DNA of 64,000 nt, from NCBI GenBank assembly GCA_045576235.1, contig JAZNGA010000007.1:42043-106042 (forward strand). The letters run 5' to 3'. Positions 1 to 8,586 of the stretch are shown here, piece after piece. The notes below the pieces were generated by a model. That model saw nothing but the letters and a program-made list of their open reading frames with translations, did no database searches and was not told the DNA's origin. Every line of letters begins with the position of its first letter. The first letter of the stretch is position 1. The DNA is from SIG437 sp045576235 (GTDB lineage: Bacteria; Bacillota; Clostridia; UBA1381; UBA9506). The translations under genes and the position numbers were made by a program.

Positions 1-1490
1 GAAACTCTGTATGCAGTTGAGCTGTCTGACATATCGCCAATGCTTGTTATTCTTCCGACAATGGCAGAGTTGCTTGAAAGAACAACGGGGACAAACGGAA
101 GAGCAACGACTATAATCAAAGCACAAAGAGCCCATCTTTTGTCTGTTGCAATCAAAAAAATCATAACTGCAAGCATTGCCCCAAGCCATGCGCCCCTTGA
201 CCAGGTGAATATCAGGCATAGCACACAGAGAGCCAAAACAATAAAATAAACAACCTTATGAAGAACCTTTTCACTTCTTAGGAAGAATGCCATAGCAAGC
301 GGAATCATAATGACGAGATATTCTCCCAAAACATTAGGATTATCAAATGTTGAATAAACTCTGAGCTTAATATCTTCAAACATTTTTTCGTCAACCCAGG
401 AAGATGTTGAAGAGACGCCAATAAAGTTCTGCAGAATCCCATATGCGCTGATAAGTCCTGCCATAAGCACAACTGCAGATGTTATAGCTTTATATGCTTT
501 GTCGTTTCCTAATATGTTGCAGGCAACAAAATAGAAAAGAATAAACGAAAGATGAATCAGAAAAATTCCTGCGCTGGAGATAAAGGCAAAAGAATTGAGC
601 ACTCCCAAAAAATATGAAAGGGCAAAGAGTGCGGCAGGAATGTAGAGTGGAGAATACATTGTTTTTATGTTCCTTTTCCTTATAAGCCTATAGCAAAATG
701 ATATGGCACATAAAACACTACCACCCGCAAGCACCAGAGTTGGCAATATTGGAGAAGCTGCAGCCACAATAAAAACGCCGAGCTCCGTAAATTTCAAAAC
801 AAGGAGCACAAAAAATATTCCGACTATTGAAACGGCAAAATCCACAGGTGCAAGCAAAATGGCACAGACAGCAAGCACCGCGCCTATAATGGCAGAGGCG
901 ATGGAGCCTTTTATGTGAATTGCATCGTCAATTAAGAAAAGCTTGCTGTGTTCTCTTGCGGCGTTGTCATAAAAGAATTCGCCTGCCTTTTTTAATATGA
1001 AGCTGCCTTTAAACAGCGACTTCAAACTTCTGTTAATCAGAATAAAGACAATTCCCAAAATAATGGAAAGCAGAGAGAAAATCAGGACTTTAAATGTCAG
1101 AGAGCCTGCAAAAAGCCTGAGCAGGAGATAAACTCCGCCAAAGCTACATAAAGCCGCACCATATATTCGGATGCTTACAAGATTCCAGTTGTCTGTAAAA
1201 TATAAAATATCACTTTCTGCGCGCAACTCATCATATCTTCCGCTCATTTTTTCAGAGAGAAAACAGAAAAATTTAATAGGAAGCATAAGAATTTTTGCAA
1301 ACACACTTTCTCTCACAATTACTTCTTCGTTTTCTTGTTTTTTGAAAAATCTTCCGATTATGCTTCCTGCCACTGTCTGCTGAACAAATGAGCATACCGA
1401 AAAGAACACTTTTCCCAAGATGCTGTGAGGGAAAATGTCGGCAGTTTTTTTTATATATTTTGCAAAAAAACTGTAAATTGCACTATGCAT
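1..1490 (-). CDS. O-antigen ligase (Wzy_C/RfaL)-like polytopic membrane protein, C-terminus cut by window edge
   Basis: Reading the minus strand from an ATG at 1490 gives an open frame that runs off the left edge (at least 496 residues). It starts one base after the murJ stop and has GGAGG about 8 nt upstream, so it is translated with murJ. The protein has many hydrophobic segments and a motif W-S-R-G-A-W-L-G-A near the edge, typical of the Wzy_C/O-antigen ligase superfamily, which joins oligosaccharides to lipid or protein carriers in the membrane. The first 170 residues are more soluble and include a charged stretch before the membrane core. Pairing with a MurJ flippase suggests envelope polysaccharide or glycoprotein assembly. 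The family is fairly sure; the substrate is unknown. Confidence 0.75.
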   Translation of the reverse strand, partial: MHSAIYSFFAKYIKKTADIFPHSILGKVFFSVCSFVQQTVAGSIIGRFFKKQENEEVIVRESVFAKILMLPIKFFCFLSEKMSGRYDELRAESDILYFTDNWNLVSIRIYGAALCSFGGVYLLLRLFAGSLTFKVLIFSLLSIILGIVFILINRSLKSLFKGSFILKKAGEFFYDNAAREHSKLFLIDDAIHIKGSIASAIIGAVLAVCAILLAPVDFAVSIVGIFFVLLVLKFTELGVFIVAAASPILPTLVLAGGSVLCAISFCYRLIRKRNIKTMYSPLYIPAALFALSYFLGVLNSFAFISSAGIFLIHLSFILFYFVACNILGNDKAYKAITSAVVLMAGLISAYGILQNFIGVSSTSSWVDEKMFEDIKLRVYSTFDNPNVLGEYLVIMIPLAMAFFLRSEKVLHKVVYFIVLALCVLCLIFTWSRGAWLGAMLAVMIFLIATDKRWALCALIIVVALPFVPVVLSSNSAIVGRITSIGDMSDSSTAYRV

Positions 1491-1491
1491 A

Positions 1492-3063
1492 TCAGTTTTC
1501 CTCCGTTTTAATCTCGTTTTTTGATTTGTTTAACAGGTTTTTTATGTCGCCGAATTCTTCTGTTTTTAAAAGGCAAAGCATAAGCACATAAGCTAAAAGA
1601 GCCACACCTGCGGGAATGACTAAAGCGAGCACTTTGCCCCCAAAATTATCTGCGACCTGCACTGTGCAAGAGATAAAATGTGCGATAGCTCCCATTAAGA
1701 CAGCGCTTATAATCTGCTTTAAAAAATTTATAAAGAATTTTTTATCCAAAAGACCATGGCGCTTGTTTATTATAAAAACAAGGGCTCCGCCAATTAGGCT
1801 TGCGGCAACTGATGCTGAAAAGGCAAGCGCCGTGAGTCCTGCTTTGAGTCCTTTGATGAGGATGAAGCTGAGAACTATGTTTAGTGTTATGCCTGCCATC
1901 GCAACATACATCGGCGTTTTTCCGTCTTTTAACGAATAGAAAATTTTGTTTGCAATTTCCTGAACACCAAAGCCGAGCATGCCCATCGAATAAAACATAA
2001 GGGCAGATGCAGTCAGCACAGTGCTTTGTGAAGTGAATTCTCCGCGCTCGTAAACGAGACGGACAAGTGGGGTGCTGAGCACTATAAACAATGCCATAAT
2101 CGGAAGAACTAAAGCACAAATAATGCGAAGGGCATTTTTGGAAATTGCTTTAAATTCCGATTTGTCAGGATTTTCTGCAGCTCTTGAAAGCGAAGGGAAA
2201 ATAAGATTGGAAACGGCGTATGTCAGAACACCTACCAATATGATGTAGAGCTTATTTGCATAATCAAGAGCAGGGACAGCTTGTCCGCCTGCAATGCCTG
2301 AAGCAAGATATATGTTAATTGTTGTGTTAATCGGCTGAACCCACGAGCTTATCAGAATTGGAAGAGCAAGAAGGGAAGCCTTCTTAATTCCTTCATTTTT
2401 AAAATTCAGTGTCGGCTTAAAGCTATATTTCTTTTTGATTAAAGCGGGAATTTCAATGATAAGCTGAAAAGACCACGCAATAAGCATCGCAACAGACACT
2501 CCGAATATGCCGAGTTTGCTTCCGCAAGAGAGCAGATATATTACCATAAACCCGTTTGAAACAAGGCTTATAGCTGCAGGAATATTAAATTCGCCGATTG
2601 ATTGCAAAAGACCTGCAACAGAATAGGCAAGTGCGGTAAATATCATAGAGGGGAAAAGCACTATGACAAGCTTAGAAGCAAGCTCCTTTGTTTCAGGATT
2701 AAGGTCATTTCCGATTAAACTTACGATAGGTCCTGAAAAAATTATGCCGATAACACAAAGAATGCCTGTTATTAAAAAAACAAGCGTTATAAATGTGTTG
2801 GCAAAAACCCTTGCATCTTTTTGCCTTTTTTCCTCGACAAAGCCATTATACACAGGGATAAAAGCAGCTGAAACGGCAGCACCAAGAGTTATGTCAAAAA
2901 AAAGCAGAGGAATGCGGCTCGCAGTGAGATATGCTTGCGCCTCAACGCCTGTCCCGAAGAGAGAAGCAAACAGTATGTCGCGATACATTCCCGCAAGCTT
3001 TGCAAGAAGCGTTGCAGCTATCATGAAGCCTGCTGTTTTTAAAAGTTTTTTTATGTTTAGCAT
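1492..3063 (-). CDS. murJ: Lipid II flippase MurJ (MviN family)
   Basis: The 523-residue protein is hydrophobic throughout, with about 14 predicted membrane segments, the usual size and pattern of MurJ/MviN in the MOP flippase superfamily. N-terminal segments include A-G-M-Y-R-D-I-L-F-A and a later region L-V-Y-E-R-G-E-F, which is a recognisable MurJ landmark. It moves undecaprenyl-linked peptidoglycan precursors across the membrane. It is the first gene of a two-gene minus-strand unit with the O-antigen-ligase-like gene, to which it is coupled by a TGATATG junction. The Shine-Dalgarno is weak and lies in a short tandem repeat (GGCTAAAAA twice). Some MurJ-like proteins export other polysaccharides, and the ligase neighbour keeps that possible here. 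Confidence 0.85.
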   Translation of the reverse strand: MLNIKKLLKTAGFMIAATLLAKLAGMYRDILFASLFGTGVEAQAYLTASRIPLLFFDITLGAAVSAAFIPVYNGFVEEKRQKDARVFANTFITLVFLITGILCVIGIIFSGPIVSLIGNDLNPETKELASKLVIVLFPSMIFTALAYSVAGLLQSIGEFNIPAAISLVSNGFMVIYLLSCGSKLGIFGVSVAMLIAWSFQLIIEIPALIKKKYSFKPTLNFKNEGIKKASLLALPILISSWVQPINTTINIYLASGIAGGQAVPALDYANKLYIILVGVLTYAVSNLIFPSLSRAAENPDKSEFKAISKNALRIICALVLPIMALFIVLSTPLVRLVYERGEFTSQSTVLTASALMFYSMGMLGFGVQEIANKIFYSLKDGKTPMYVAMAGITLNIVLSFILIKGLKAGLTALAFSASVAASLIGGALVFIINKRHGLLDKKFFINFLKQIISAVLMGAIAHFISCTVQVADNFGGKVLALVIPAGVALLAYVLMLCLLKTEEFGDIKNLLNKSKNEIKTEEN

Positions 3064-3129
3064 TTTTAGCCTTTTTAGCCTTTCTAAAAATAGAATTAAT
3101 AGTTTCCTTATTAAAATATATTATCACAA

Positions 3130-3156
3130 ATTATAATTATATAGTCTTTTTGTCAA
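3130..3156 (-). promoter_or_regulatory. Possible sigma-A promoter for murJ
   Basis: On the minus strand a perfect -35 TTGACA (3156-3151) is followed 15 bp later by TATAAT (3135-3130). The spacer is short, so the exact -10 could instead be an overlapping T/A-rich hexamer. It lies about 70 bp upstream of the murJ start. Confidence 0.45.
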
Positions 3157-3231
3157 AAAGTCAATAACAAAGAGCTCATTTACACATATGTTTAAAGGTG
3201 TGCGGACTTTTATGTAAAAAGAATTCATACA

Positions 3232-3266
3232 TTGTTAACATTTTGTTAACAATATTATTGTATAAT
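3232..3266 (+). promoter_or_regulatory. Promoter region of the LCP gene with repeated TGTTAACA palindrome
   Basis: A perfect -10 hexamer TATAAT lies at 3261-3266. Just upstream the 8-bp palindrome TGTTAACA occurs twice, at 3233-3240 and 3244-3251, 11 bp apart (one helical turn). The repeats overlap where a -35 would be, and no good TTGACA is present, which suggests regulator binding. This is inference from sequence only. Confidence 0.4.
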
Positions 3267-3306
3267 AAGAGTTCAATGGGTATGTCTTATGTTTTTGGAG
3301 GAAAGA

Positions 3307-4182
3307 ATGAATAAGAAAAAATATTTAACCTCGTTTATAATAACAATTCTTGCGTTTTGCATGATATTAGGCGGACTTCTTGCGGCTACAGGAGGCTTTT
3401 CTATAAACGGAGTTTCCAGGCTTCTCGGTGGCGGCATCGCCGAAAAATCAAACATATTGGTAATGGGGCTCGATAAGGAAGCAAAGCGCGCCGATGTTAT
3501 CATGGTTGTCGGCGTTGACCCGGAAAGAAACACAGTCAGCGTGCTCTCTATTCCAAGAGACACGAGAGTTGAGGTGTCTCCCGGCAGACACGATAAAATT
3601 AACCACACAATGGGCTATAAAAACCCTGAAGAAACAATAATAAAATCTGTTGAAAATTTGACGGGAATACCAATAGACTATTACTGTGAGATTACCTTTG
3701 AAGGCTTCAGAAATTTCATTGACATATTAGGCGGCGTAGAGTTCGATGTGCCTGTGGATATGCACTATGAGGACCCCTATCAGGATCTTTACATTCATGT
3801 GAACAAGGGGCTTCAGGTTTTAAATGGCGAGCAGGCAGAGGGTGTTGTTAGATTCAGAAACACATATTCGCGAGCTGACCTCCAGAGAATTGAAGTGCAG
3901 CAGAATTTTCTTATGGCTTTGTTTGAGCAGAAGCTCTCCGCTAAATATATTTTTAAAGCACCTGCAATTATCGAAGAGATGTATGAGAGCGTTAACACAA
4001 ATCTTTCTTTAAGAAATGCGCTGAGGTATGTCGGGGTTTTGAGAGACCTCAATTCTGAGTCTCTTTCAACCTACACGCTTCCGGGAAACCCGCAGATGAT
4101 TGGTGGGGTGTCATATGTTGTTGCCGACAAAAACAAGCTGGCAGACATTGTGCTCACGGCTTTTGGATATCCTGAAGAATAA
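3307..4182 (+). CDS. LytR-CpsA-Psr (LCP) family cell-wall glycopolymer transferase
   Basis: The protein has 291 residues with an N-terminal membrane anchor (about residues 8-30) followed by a single LCP domain. Diagnostic stretches are N-I-L-V-M-G-L-D, an Arg-rich S-I-P-R-D-T-R-V and D-K-I-N-H-T, which place it in the LCP family that attaches teichoic acids or other polymers to peptidoglycan outside the membrane. I chose the ATG at 3307 because GGAGGA lies 5 nt upstream; an in-frame ATG at 3289 has no ribosome site. The gene is followed by rsmA after a short gap but shows no functional link to it. Whether it is a TagT, TagU or TagV equivalent cannot be told. Confidence 0.9.
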   Translation: MNKKKYLTSFIITILAFCMILGGLLAATGGFSINGVSRLLGGGIAEKSNILVMGLDKEAKRADVIMVVGVDPERNTVSVLSIPRDTRVEVSPGRHDKINHTMGYKNPEETIIKSVENLTGIPIDYYCEITFEGFRNFIDILGGVEFDVPVDMHYEDPYQDLYIHVNKGLQVLNGEQAEGVVRFRNTYSRADLQRIEVQQNFLMALFEQKLSAKYIFKAPAIIEEMYESVNTNLSLRNALRYVGVLRDLNSESLSTYTLPGNPQMIGGVSYVVADKNKLADIVLTAFGYPEE

Positions 4183-4206
4183 AAAAGATAAAAGAGTTTG
4201 ATTGAT

Positions 4207-5091
4207 ATGAAAAATAATTTGCATTCAAAAAAAGATGTTAAGCAGATGCTCCGCACACACGATCTGTATTTTAAAAAAAGTCTCGGTCAAAACTTTTTGA
4301 CTGATGAGAGTGTCCTTTCAGATATCGTAGGCGCAGCTGAAATAACAAAGGATGATTTTGTTTTGGAAATAGGGCCTGGGCCGGGAGTGCTCACGCGTGA
4401 ACTTGCTGAAAATGCGGCGCGTGTGGTTGCGGTTGAGCTCGATAAGGACATTTTAGAGCTCCTTTCCGAAAACATTTCCAATTATAATAATGTTAAAATT
4501 ATAAATAAAGACATTTTGAAGGTAGATTTGGAAGAACTTTCAAGGGAATATTTTGATTCCAAACCATTTAAAGTGATTGCCAATCTCCCATATTACATAA
4601 CAACGCCTATCGTAATGAAGCTTTTAGAGAGTGATGCAGAAATTCAAAGCATAGTAATTATGATTCAGAAAGAAGTTGCGGAAAGACTGACGGCAGAGCC
4701 CGGAACAAAAGATTTTGGTGCAATTTCGCTTTCGGTGAATTACTATGCTGATGCAGAGATTGTGAGACTCGTCCCGCCTGAAGCCTTTGTGCCGGCGCCA
4801 AAAGTTTTTTCAAGTGTTTTAAAGTTGTCGGTTTTAGATGAGCCGAGAGTGAAGGTGAAGGATGAATCATATCTTTTTAAGTTAATTAAGGCATCTTTCT
4901 CAAAAAGAAGGAAAACTTTTTTAAATGCCATATCGGGAGAAAGCGGCATCGGAATTAATAAAGAAGAAGCAAGGCAAGCCCTAAAAGAGCTTGGTTTTAG
5001 TGAAAATTTACGGGGTGAGACGCTGTCACTTATAGAATTTGCACAAGTTTCTGACCTTTTTCTTGAAAAAAATTGTGAAAAAAACCGCTAA
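4207..5091 (+). CDS. rsmA: 16S rRNA dimethyladenosine transferase RsmA (KsgA)
   Basis: RsmA dimethylates two adjacent adenines near the 3' end of 16S rRNA (A1518 and A1519 in E. coli numbering) using S-adenosylmethionine during 30S maturation. The 294-residue length is normal. The N-terminal G-Q-N-F-L-T-D motif, SAM-binding motif L-E-I-G-P-G-P-G and catalytic N-L-P-Y-Y motif are all present, and a basic S-K-R-R-K-T-F segment lies in the C-terminal domain. I prefer ATG 4207 over TTG 4198 because AAAGAG is about 10 nt upstream of the former and abuts the latter. The ribosome site is weak. Sure of the family. Confidence 0.95.
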   Translation: MKNNLHSKKDVKQMLRTHDLYFKKSLGQNFLTDESVLSDIVGAAEITKDDFVLEIGPGPGVLTRELAENAARVVAVELDKDILELLSENISNYNNVKIINKDILKVDLEELSREYFDSKPFKVIANLPYYITTPIVMKLLESDAEIQSIVIMIQKEVAERLTAEPGTKDFGAISLSVNYYADAEIVRLVPPEAFVPAPKVFSSVLKLSVLDEPRVKVKDESYLFKLIKASFSKRRKTFLNAISGESGIGINKEEARQALKELGFSENLRGETLSLIEFAQVSDLFLEKNCEKNR

Positions 5092-5203
5092 AAATTTTAT
5101 AAAAAAGACTACCAATTTTTGAATTTTTGAAGTATAATTAGTCCGATAGTGATATTTTGTCTCGTTATGACATAAAATAAAAATTGATTTCAAAGACTTT
5201 ACG

Positions 5204-5231
5204 CGACAAAATCTTAAATGGTTTTTTGTCG
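5204..5231 (+). promoter_or_regulatory. Hairpin in the pckG leader
   Basis: CGACAAAA at 5204-5211 is the exact complement of TTTTGTCG at 5224-5231, giving an 8-bp stem with a 12-nt loop, about 45 nt before the pckG start codon. A -10-like TATAAT occurs near 5135, so this would lie in a leader of roughly 130 nt. It is followed by coding sequence and not by a U-run, so it is not a terminator. It could affect mRNA stability or translation. Confidence 0.35.
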
Positions 5232-5276
5232 GATACAAGTAATGATAAACAGTGTGTTGAAAGGAGAAACAAAAAA

Positions 5277-7028
5277 ATGACTGAAAACAAAGCAGTATTA
5301 AGCTGGCTTGACGAGATGATTGCGCTCACAACTCCTGACAAAGTTGTTTGGATTGACGGATCAGAAGAGCAGCGCCAGAAGCTTTATGACGAATCTGTTG
5401 CAGAGGGAGAATTGATTAAGCTTAATCAGGAAAAGCTTCCTGGTTGCTATCTCCACAGAACAGCAGAAAATGATGTTGCTCGTGTTGAGGACAGAACATT
5501 TATATGCACAAGAACAAAAGAGGACGCAGGCCCGACAAACAACTGGGAAGATCCTCAGGTTATGTATAAGAAATTATCAGAGTTGTTCAAGGGAAGCATG
5601 AAGGGCAGAACAATGTATGTTATTCCATACATGATGGGTGCTTTCGGTTCACCTTTCTCAAAAATCGGTATTGAGCTTACAGACTCAAGATATGTTGTTC
5701 TTAACATGATGATCATGACAAGAACAGGTAAAAAAGTTATGGACGAACTGGGAAACAGCGACGATTTCGTGCGTTGTCTCCATGCTAAGAAAGATATTGA
5801 TGCAGAAAACAGATATATCTGTCATTTCCCCGAAGATAACACAATCTGGACAGTTAACTCAGGTTACGGCGGTAATGTGCTTCTCGGAAAGAAATGTTTT
5901 GCGCTCAGAATTGCTTCAAACATGGGCCACAAAGAAGGCTGGATGGCTGAGCATATGTTAATTTTAGGTCTTGAGAATCCTCAGGGCGAAGTTAAATATA
6001 TTGCTGCTGCATTCCCGTCAGCTTGCGGAAAGACAAACCTTGCAATGCTTATTCCGCCTGAAGCTTTAAAAGGCTACAAGGTGTGGACTGTGGGCGATGA
6101 TATTGCATGGCTCAGAATTGGTGAAGACGGAAGACTTTGGGCTGTTAACCCTGAAGCAGGTTTCTTTGGCGTTGCTCCAGGAACATCAACAAAGACAAAT
6201 CCAAATGCTCTTGCTACAACTATGAGCAACACAATCTTCACAAATGTATTGTTAAACACAGCAGACAACACTGTTTGGTGGGAAGGCTTAGACGGAGAAC
6301 CTCCGAAGGAAGGAATTGACTGGAAGGGCAATCCGTGGACTCCTGAAAGCGGCGTTAAGGGTGCTCACCCGAACTCAAGATTCACAGCTCCTGCTGCTCA
6401 GTGTCCTTGCATTTCTTCTGAATTCGAAGCTCCCAACGGTGTTCCGATTTCAGCTATTGTGTTTGGTGGAAGACGCGCTAAGACTGCTCCGCTCGTATAT
6501 GAGGCGTTTGACTGGCAGCACGGTGTGTTTGTTGGTGCTACAATGGCATCTGAAACAACAGCAGCTGCTGCAGGTGCTGTTGGCGTTGTAAGACGCGATC
6601 CTATGGCTATGATTCCGTTCTGCGGATATAATATGGCAGATTATTTTGCTCATTGGATTGAAATGGGCAAGAAGATTCCGAATGCTCCGAAGATTTTCCA
6701 TGTTAACTGGTTCCGTCTTGACGAAAACGGCAAGTTTATGTGGCCGGGATTCGGTGATAACTTAAGAGTTCTCAACTGGATTTTAGACAGATGCGAAGGA
6801 AAAGCTGATGCTAAAGAAACAGCAATCGGTTATCTCCCGAACGCTTCTGACATCAATGTTGAAGGACTTAACATTGACAAAGCAACGCTTGAAAATCTCT
6901 TAAGCGTTGACAAAGAAGTTTGGAAGGAAGAAATTGCAAACCAGAAAGAGTTCTTTGCAAAATTCGGCGATGACCTTCCGGCTGAAATTAAAGAAGAGCT
7001 TAAAAAGCTCGAAGAGAGACTTGCTTAA
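5277..7028 (+). CDS. pckG: Phosphoenolpyruvate carboxykinase (GTP type)
   Basis: This 583-residue enzyme interconverts oxaloacetate and phosphoenolpyruvate with GTP/GDP (EC 4.1.1.32). Length and sequence match the GTP-dependent class: the P-loop kinase motif F-P-S-A-C-G-K-T-N-L-A-M includes the hyper-reactive cysteine of that class, and N-N-W at residues near 83 and an R-R-A-K-T stretch are also typical. ATP-dependent PEPCK is a different fold family of about 530 residues. In anaerobes it often runs toward oxaloacetate in mixed-acid fermentation, or toward gluconeogenesis. ATG 5277 has AAAGGAG at good spacing; the frame is open for 31 more codons upstream but without a ribosome site. It is a single gene with its own leader. 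Confidence 0.95.
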   Translation: MTENKAVLSWLDEMIALTTPDKVVWIDGSEEQRQKLYDESVAEGELIKLNQEKLPGCYLHRTAENDVARVEDRTFICTRTKEDAGPTNNWEDPQVMYKKLSELFKGSMKGRTMYVIPYMMGAFGSPFSKIGIELTDSRYVVLNMMIMTRTGKKVMDELGNSDDFVRCLHAKKDIDAENRYICHFPEDNTIWTVNSGYGGNVLLGKKCFALRIASNMGHKEGWMAEHMLILGLENPQGEVKYIAAAFPSACGKTNLAMLIPPEALKGYKVWTVGDDIAWLRIGEDGRLWAVNPEAGFFGVAPGTSTKTNPNALATTMSNTIFTNVLLNTADNTVWWEGLDGEPPKEGIDWKGNPWTPESGVKGAHPNSRFTAPAAQCPCISSEFEAPNGVPISAIVFGGRRAKTAPLVYEAFDWQHGVFVGATMASETTAAAAGAVGVVRRDPMAMIPFCGYNMADYFAHWIEMGKKIPNAPKIFHVNWFRLDENGKFMWPGFGDNLRVLNWILDRCEGKADAKETAIGYLPNASDINVEGLNIDKATLENLLSVDKEVWKEEIANQKEFFAKFGDDLPAEIKEELKKLEERLA

Positions 7029-7101
7029 TTTTAATGGGTTAGTTGGGCTTTGTGCCTGATGATATTAATTTGTTAATCATTAAATGAGGAGGAAATTCAA
7101 C

Positions 7102-7275
7102 ATGAAAAGCAAACTTTTAACAGCTCTTGTAGCATTAATGGTTGTTGTTGGTTCATTTGTAGCATGTTCTTCAGAGAAAGCTCCTGTTGCATCAGAAGAG
7201 CCTACAGTTGAAGCTACAGTTGAAGCTGTAGAAGAAGCTACAGTTGAGGCTACAGTTGAAGCAGACGCTGAGTAA
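7102..7275 (+). CDS. Small putative lipoprotein with VEAT repeats
   Basis: A 57-residue ORF with a very good GGAGG site; ATG 7102 is preferred to ATG 7084, which lies before the site. The first 22 residues are a Lys-containing hydrophobic signal ending in V-G-S-F-V-A-C, close to a lipobox, so Cys21 or thereabouts would be lipidated. The mature part is only about 35 residues, acidic, and made of repeats of T-V-E-A-T-V-E-A with one V-E-E-A variant. It ends just before a strong terminator and forms its own unit or a pckG tail. No function can be assigned; the repeats resemble spacer sequence after a signal peptide. The repeat could vary in length between strains. Confidence 0.7.
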   Translation: MKSKLLTALVALMVVVGSFVACSSEKAPVASEEPTVEATVEAVEEATVEATVEADAE

Positions 7276-7290
7276 TTCATCAAAAGATAA

Positions 7291-7331
7291 AAAATATCGT
7301 GCCGGTTTAATATCGGCACGATATTTTTTTT
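7291..7331. terminator. Bidirectional intrinsic terminator
   Basis: AATATCGTGCCG (7293-7304) pairs perfectly with CGGCACGATATT (7314-7325), flanked by an A-run and by T8. It serves the small lipoprotein gene on the plus strand and the convergent hypothetical gene on the minus strand. Confidence 0.9.
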
Positions 7332-7369
7332 GCATTGTAAATGCATTTTATTGGAGGGTTGAGAAAGTT

Positions 7370-8527
7370 TTAATTTAAAAGGATGTTATCAATAGCCTCT
7401 TCGTCAGCTATGGGAACTGTGTTTAAAAGAGATTCGATTTTCTCCGATAAATCTGCAAGTCTTTGACGCTGCACAGAGAGCTCGTGACATAGAAGCTTAA
7501 TTTGTTTTTCCTGACTTATAAGCAGTTTTTCAGTTTCGTGAGAAGCAAAGTGCGCGAAGGCATTATCTTCACTACCTGAAAATGAAGGAGGTTTCTTTAA
7601 AATATCGTGCGTGCCGTAAAGGGTGATATCGTTTTCTCGTTTTGTGCCGTAATAATATTCATATCTGCCTTTTGTGCATACAGCATAGAGCTTTGTTTCT
7701 GTGCCTGAACCTTTGGCATATTGCATTGGCTTTGACCACTTTCCGTCGCTCTTAAGACAAGAGGACATAATGCTTCCGTGTTCCGTCCACACCATATAGT
7801 GCTTCCCACCATACTCTGATATGACAGGAATAATATCACTTCTGCAATCGAGATAAACAGGACTTTTTTCGTTATTTTTATCGACATATATAAGAGTTGT
7901 TATGTTGCCTGTTTTTTGTGTGGCAGCTAAAGCGTGACCCTCCTTAAACTCCTCCGAAAATTTTATCGACAGATTTTCTTCAAAAGGAGATGTTTTGAGA
8001 AATTTTTTTTGCGACCACTTATAAAGCTGCTTGCAGGACATTCCATTTTCATCTGTGTAGTAAACAGAGAAAGATGTTTCGTGGTGATGAGGACAAACAC
8101 AAAAGGGAACAGCATCATTTTTGATATATGCCACAACCTCAGGAGAAGAAGAGGAATCAAGTATTTGGTGAACAAGCATCACTTTTTCTTTATTTTCCAC
8201 TAAATATAATAGATTTATATAGCCTGAAAGATTAACCATTGTAAAATTTTTATTATATGGCTTTGCTGTTCGGCTTTCTAAAAGAATTGTTTTTTTCCAG
8301 ACCTTTCCGTCATATAGGAGATATAAGACAGAGCCTTTTTCGTCCTGACAGACAACATGGATTAATTCTCCTGATGAATAAACACAGAAATCGGCAGTTG
8401 CACCTAATGAAACTATTTCATATTCTTCAAATTTAAAGCCATTCCTTTTACGGCTGCAAAGACCGATATGAGGTTTTATAAAAAAATGAATCCAGTTTCC
8501 TCTGTAAGCGATAATATATTCCCGCAA
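7370..8527 (-). CDS. Hypothetical protein, beta-rich repeats with C-terminal coiled coil
   Basis: I do not recognise this 385-residue protein. Residues 1-300 alternate short beta-like hydrophobic runs with turns, several times as a pattern of aromatic-strand followed by D-G-K-W or similar, which suggests a beta-propeller-like fold. The last 60 residues (from about 325) are charged and heptad-like (L-L-I-S-Q-E-K-Q-I-K-L-L), a likely coiled coil. There is no signal peptide or membrane segment, so it should be cytosolic or in the mother cell. The start is TTG with GGAGAGA upstream. It follows sigE on the same strand after about 60 bp and may be transcribed with it, which makes a sporulation role possible but unproven. 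Confidence 0.75.
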   Translation of the reverse strand: MREYIIAYRGNWIHFFIKPHIGLCSRKRNGFKFEEYEIVSLGATADFCVYSSGELIHVVCQDEKGSVLYLLYDGKVWKKTILLESRTAKPYNKNFTMVNLSGYINLLYLVENKEKVMLVHQILDSSSSPEVVAYIKNDAVPFCVCPHHHETSFSVYYTDENGMSCKQLYKWSQKKFLKTSPFEENLSIKFSEEFKEGHALAATQKTGNITTLIYVDKNNEKSPVYLDCRSDIIPVISEYGGKHYMVWTEHGSIMSSCLKSDGKWSKPMQYAKGSGTETKLYAVCTKGRYEYYYGTKRENDITLYGTHDILKKPPSFSGSEDNAFAHFASHETEKLLISQEKQIKLLCHELSVQRQRLADLSEKIESLLNTVPIADEEAIDNILLN

Positions 8528-8586
8528 TATAAATCTCTCCTTACATATTTTAATATTGTGATTTTATGATTTTTAATATTGATTTA

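Noticed and set aside
1742..2119. 125-codon minus-strand frame with Cys-rich start
   Set aside because: Alternative frame within murJ, no ribosome site.
7080..7346. 88-codon minus-strand frame rich in Ser/Thr/Ala
   Set aside because: It is the mirror image of the lipoprotein repeats and runs through the terminator.
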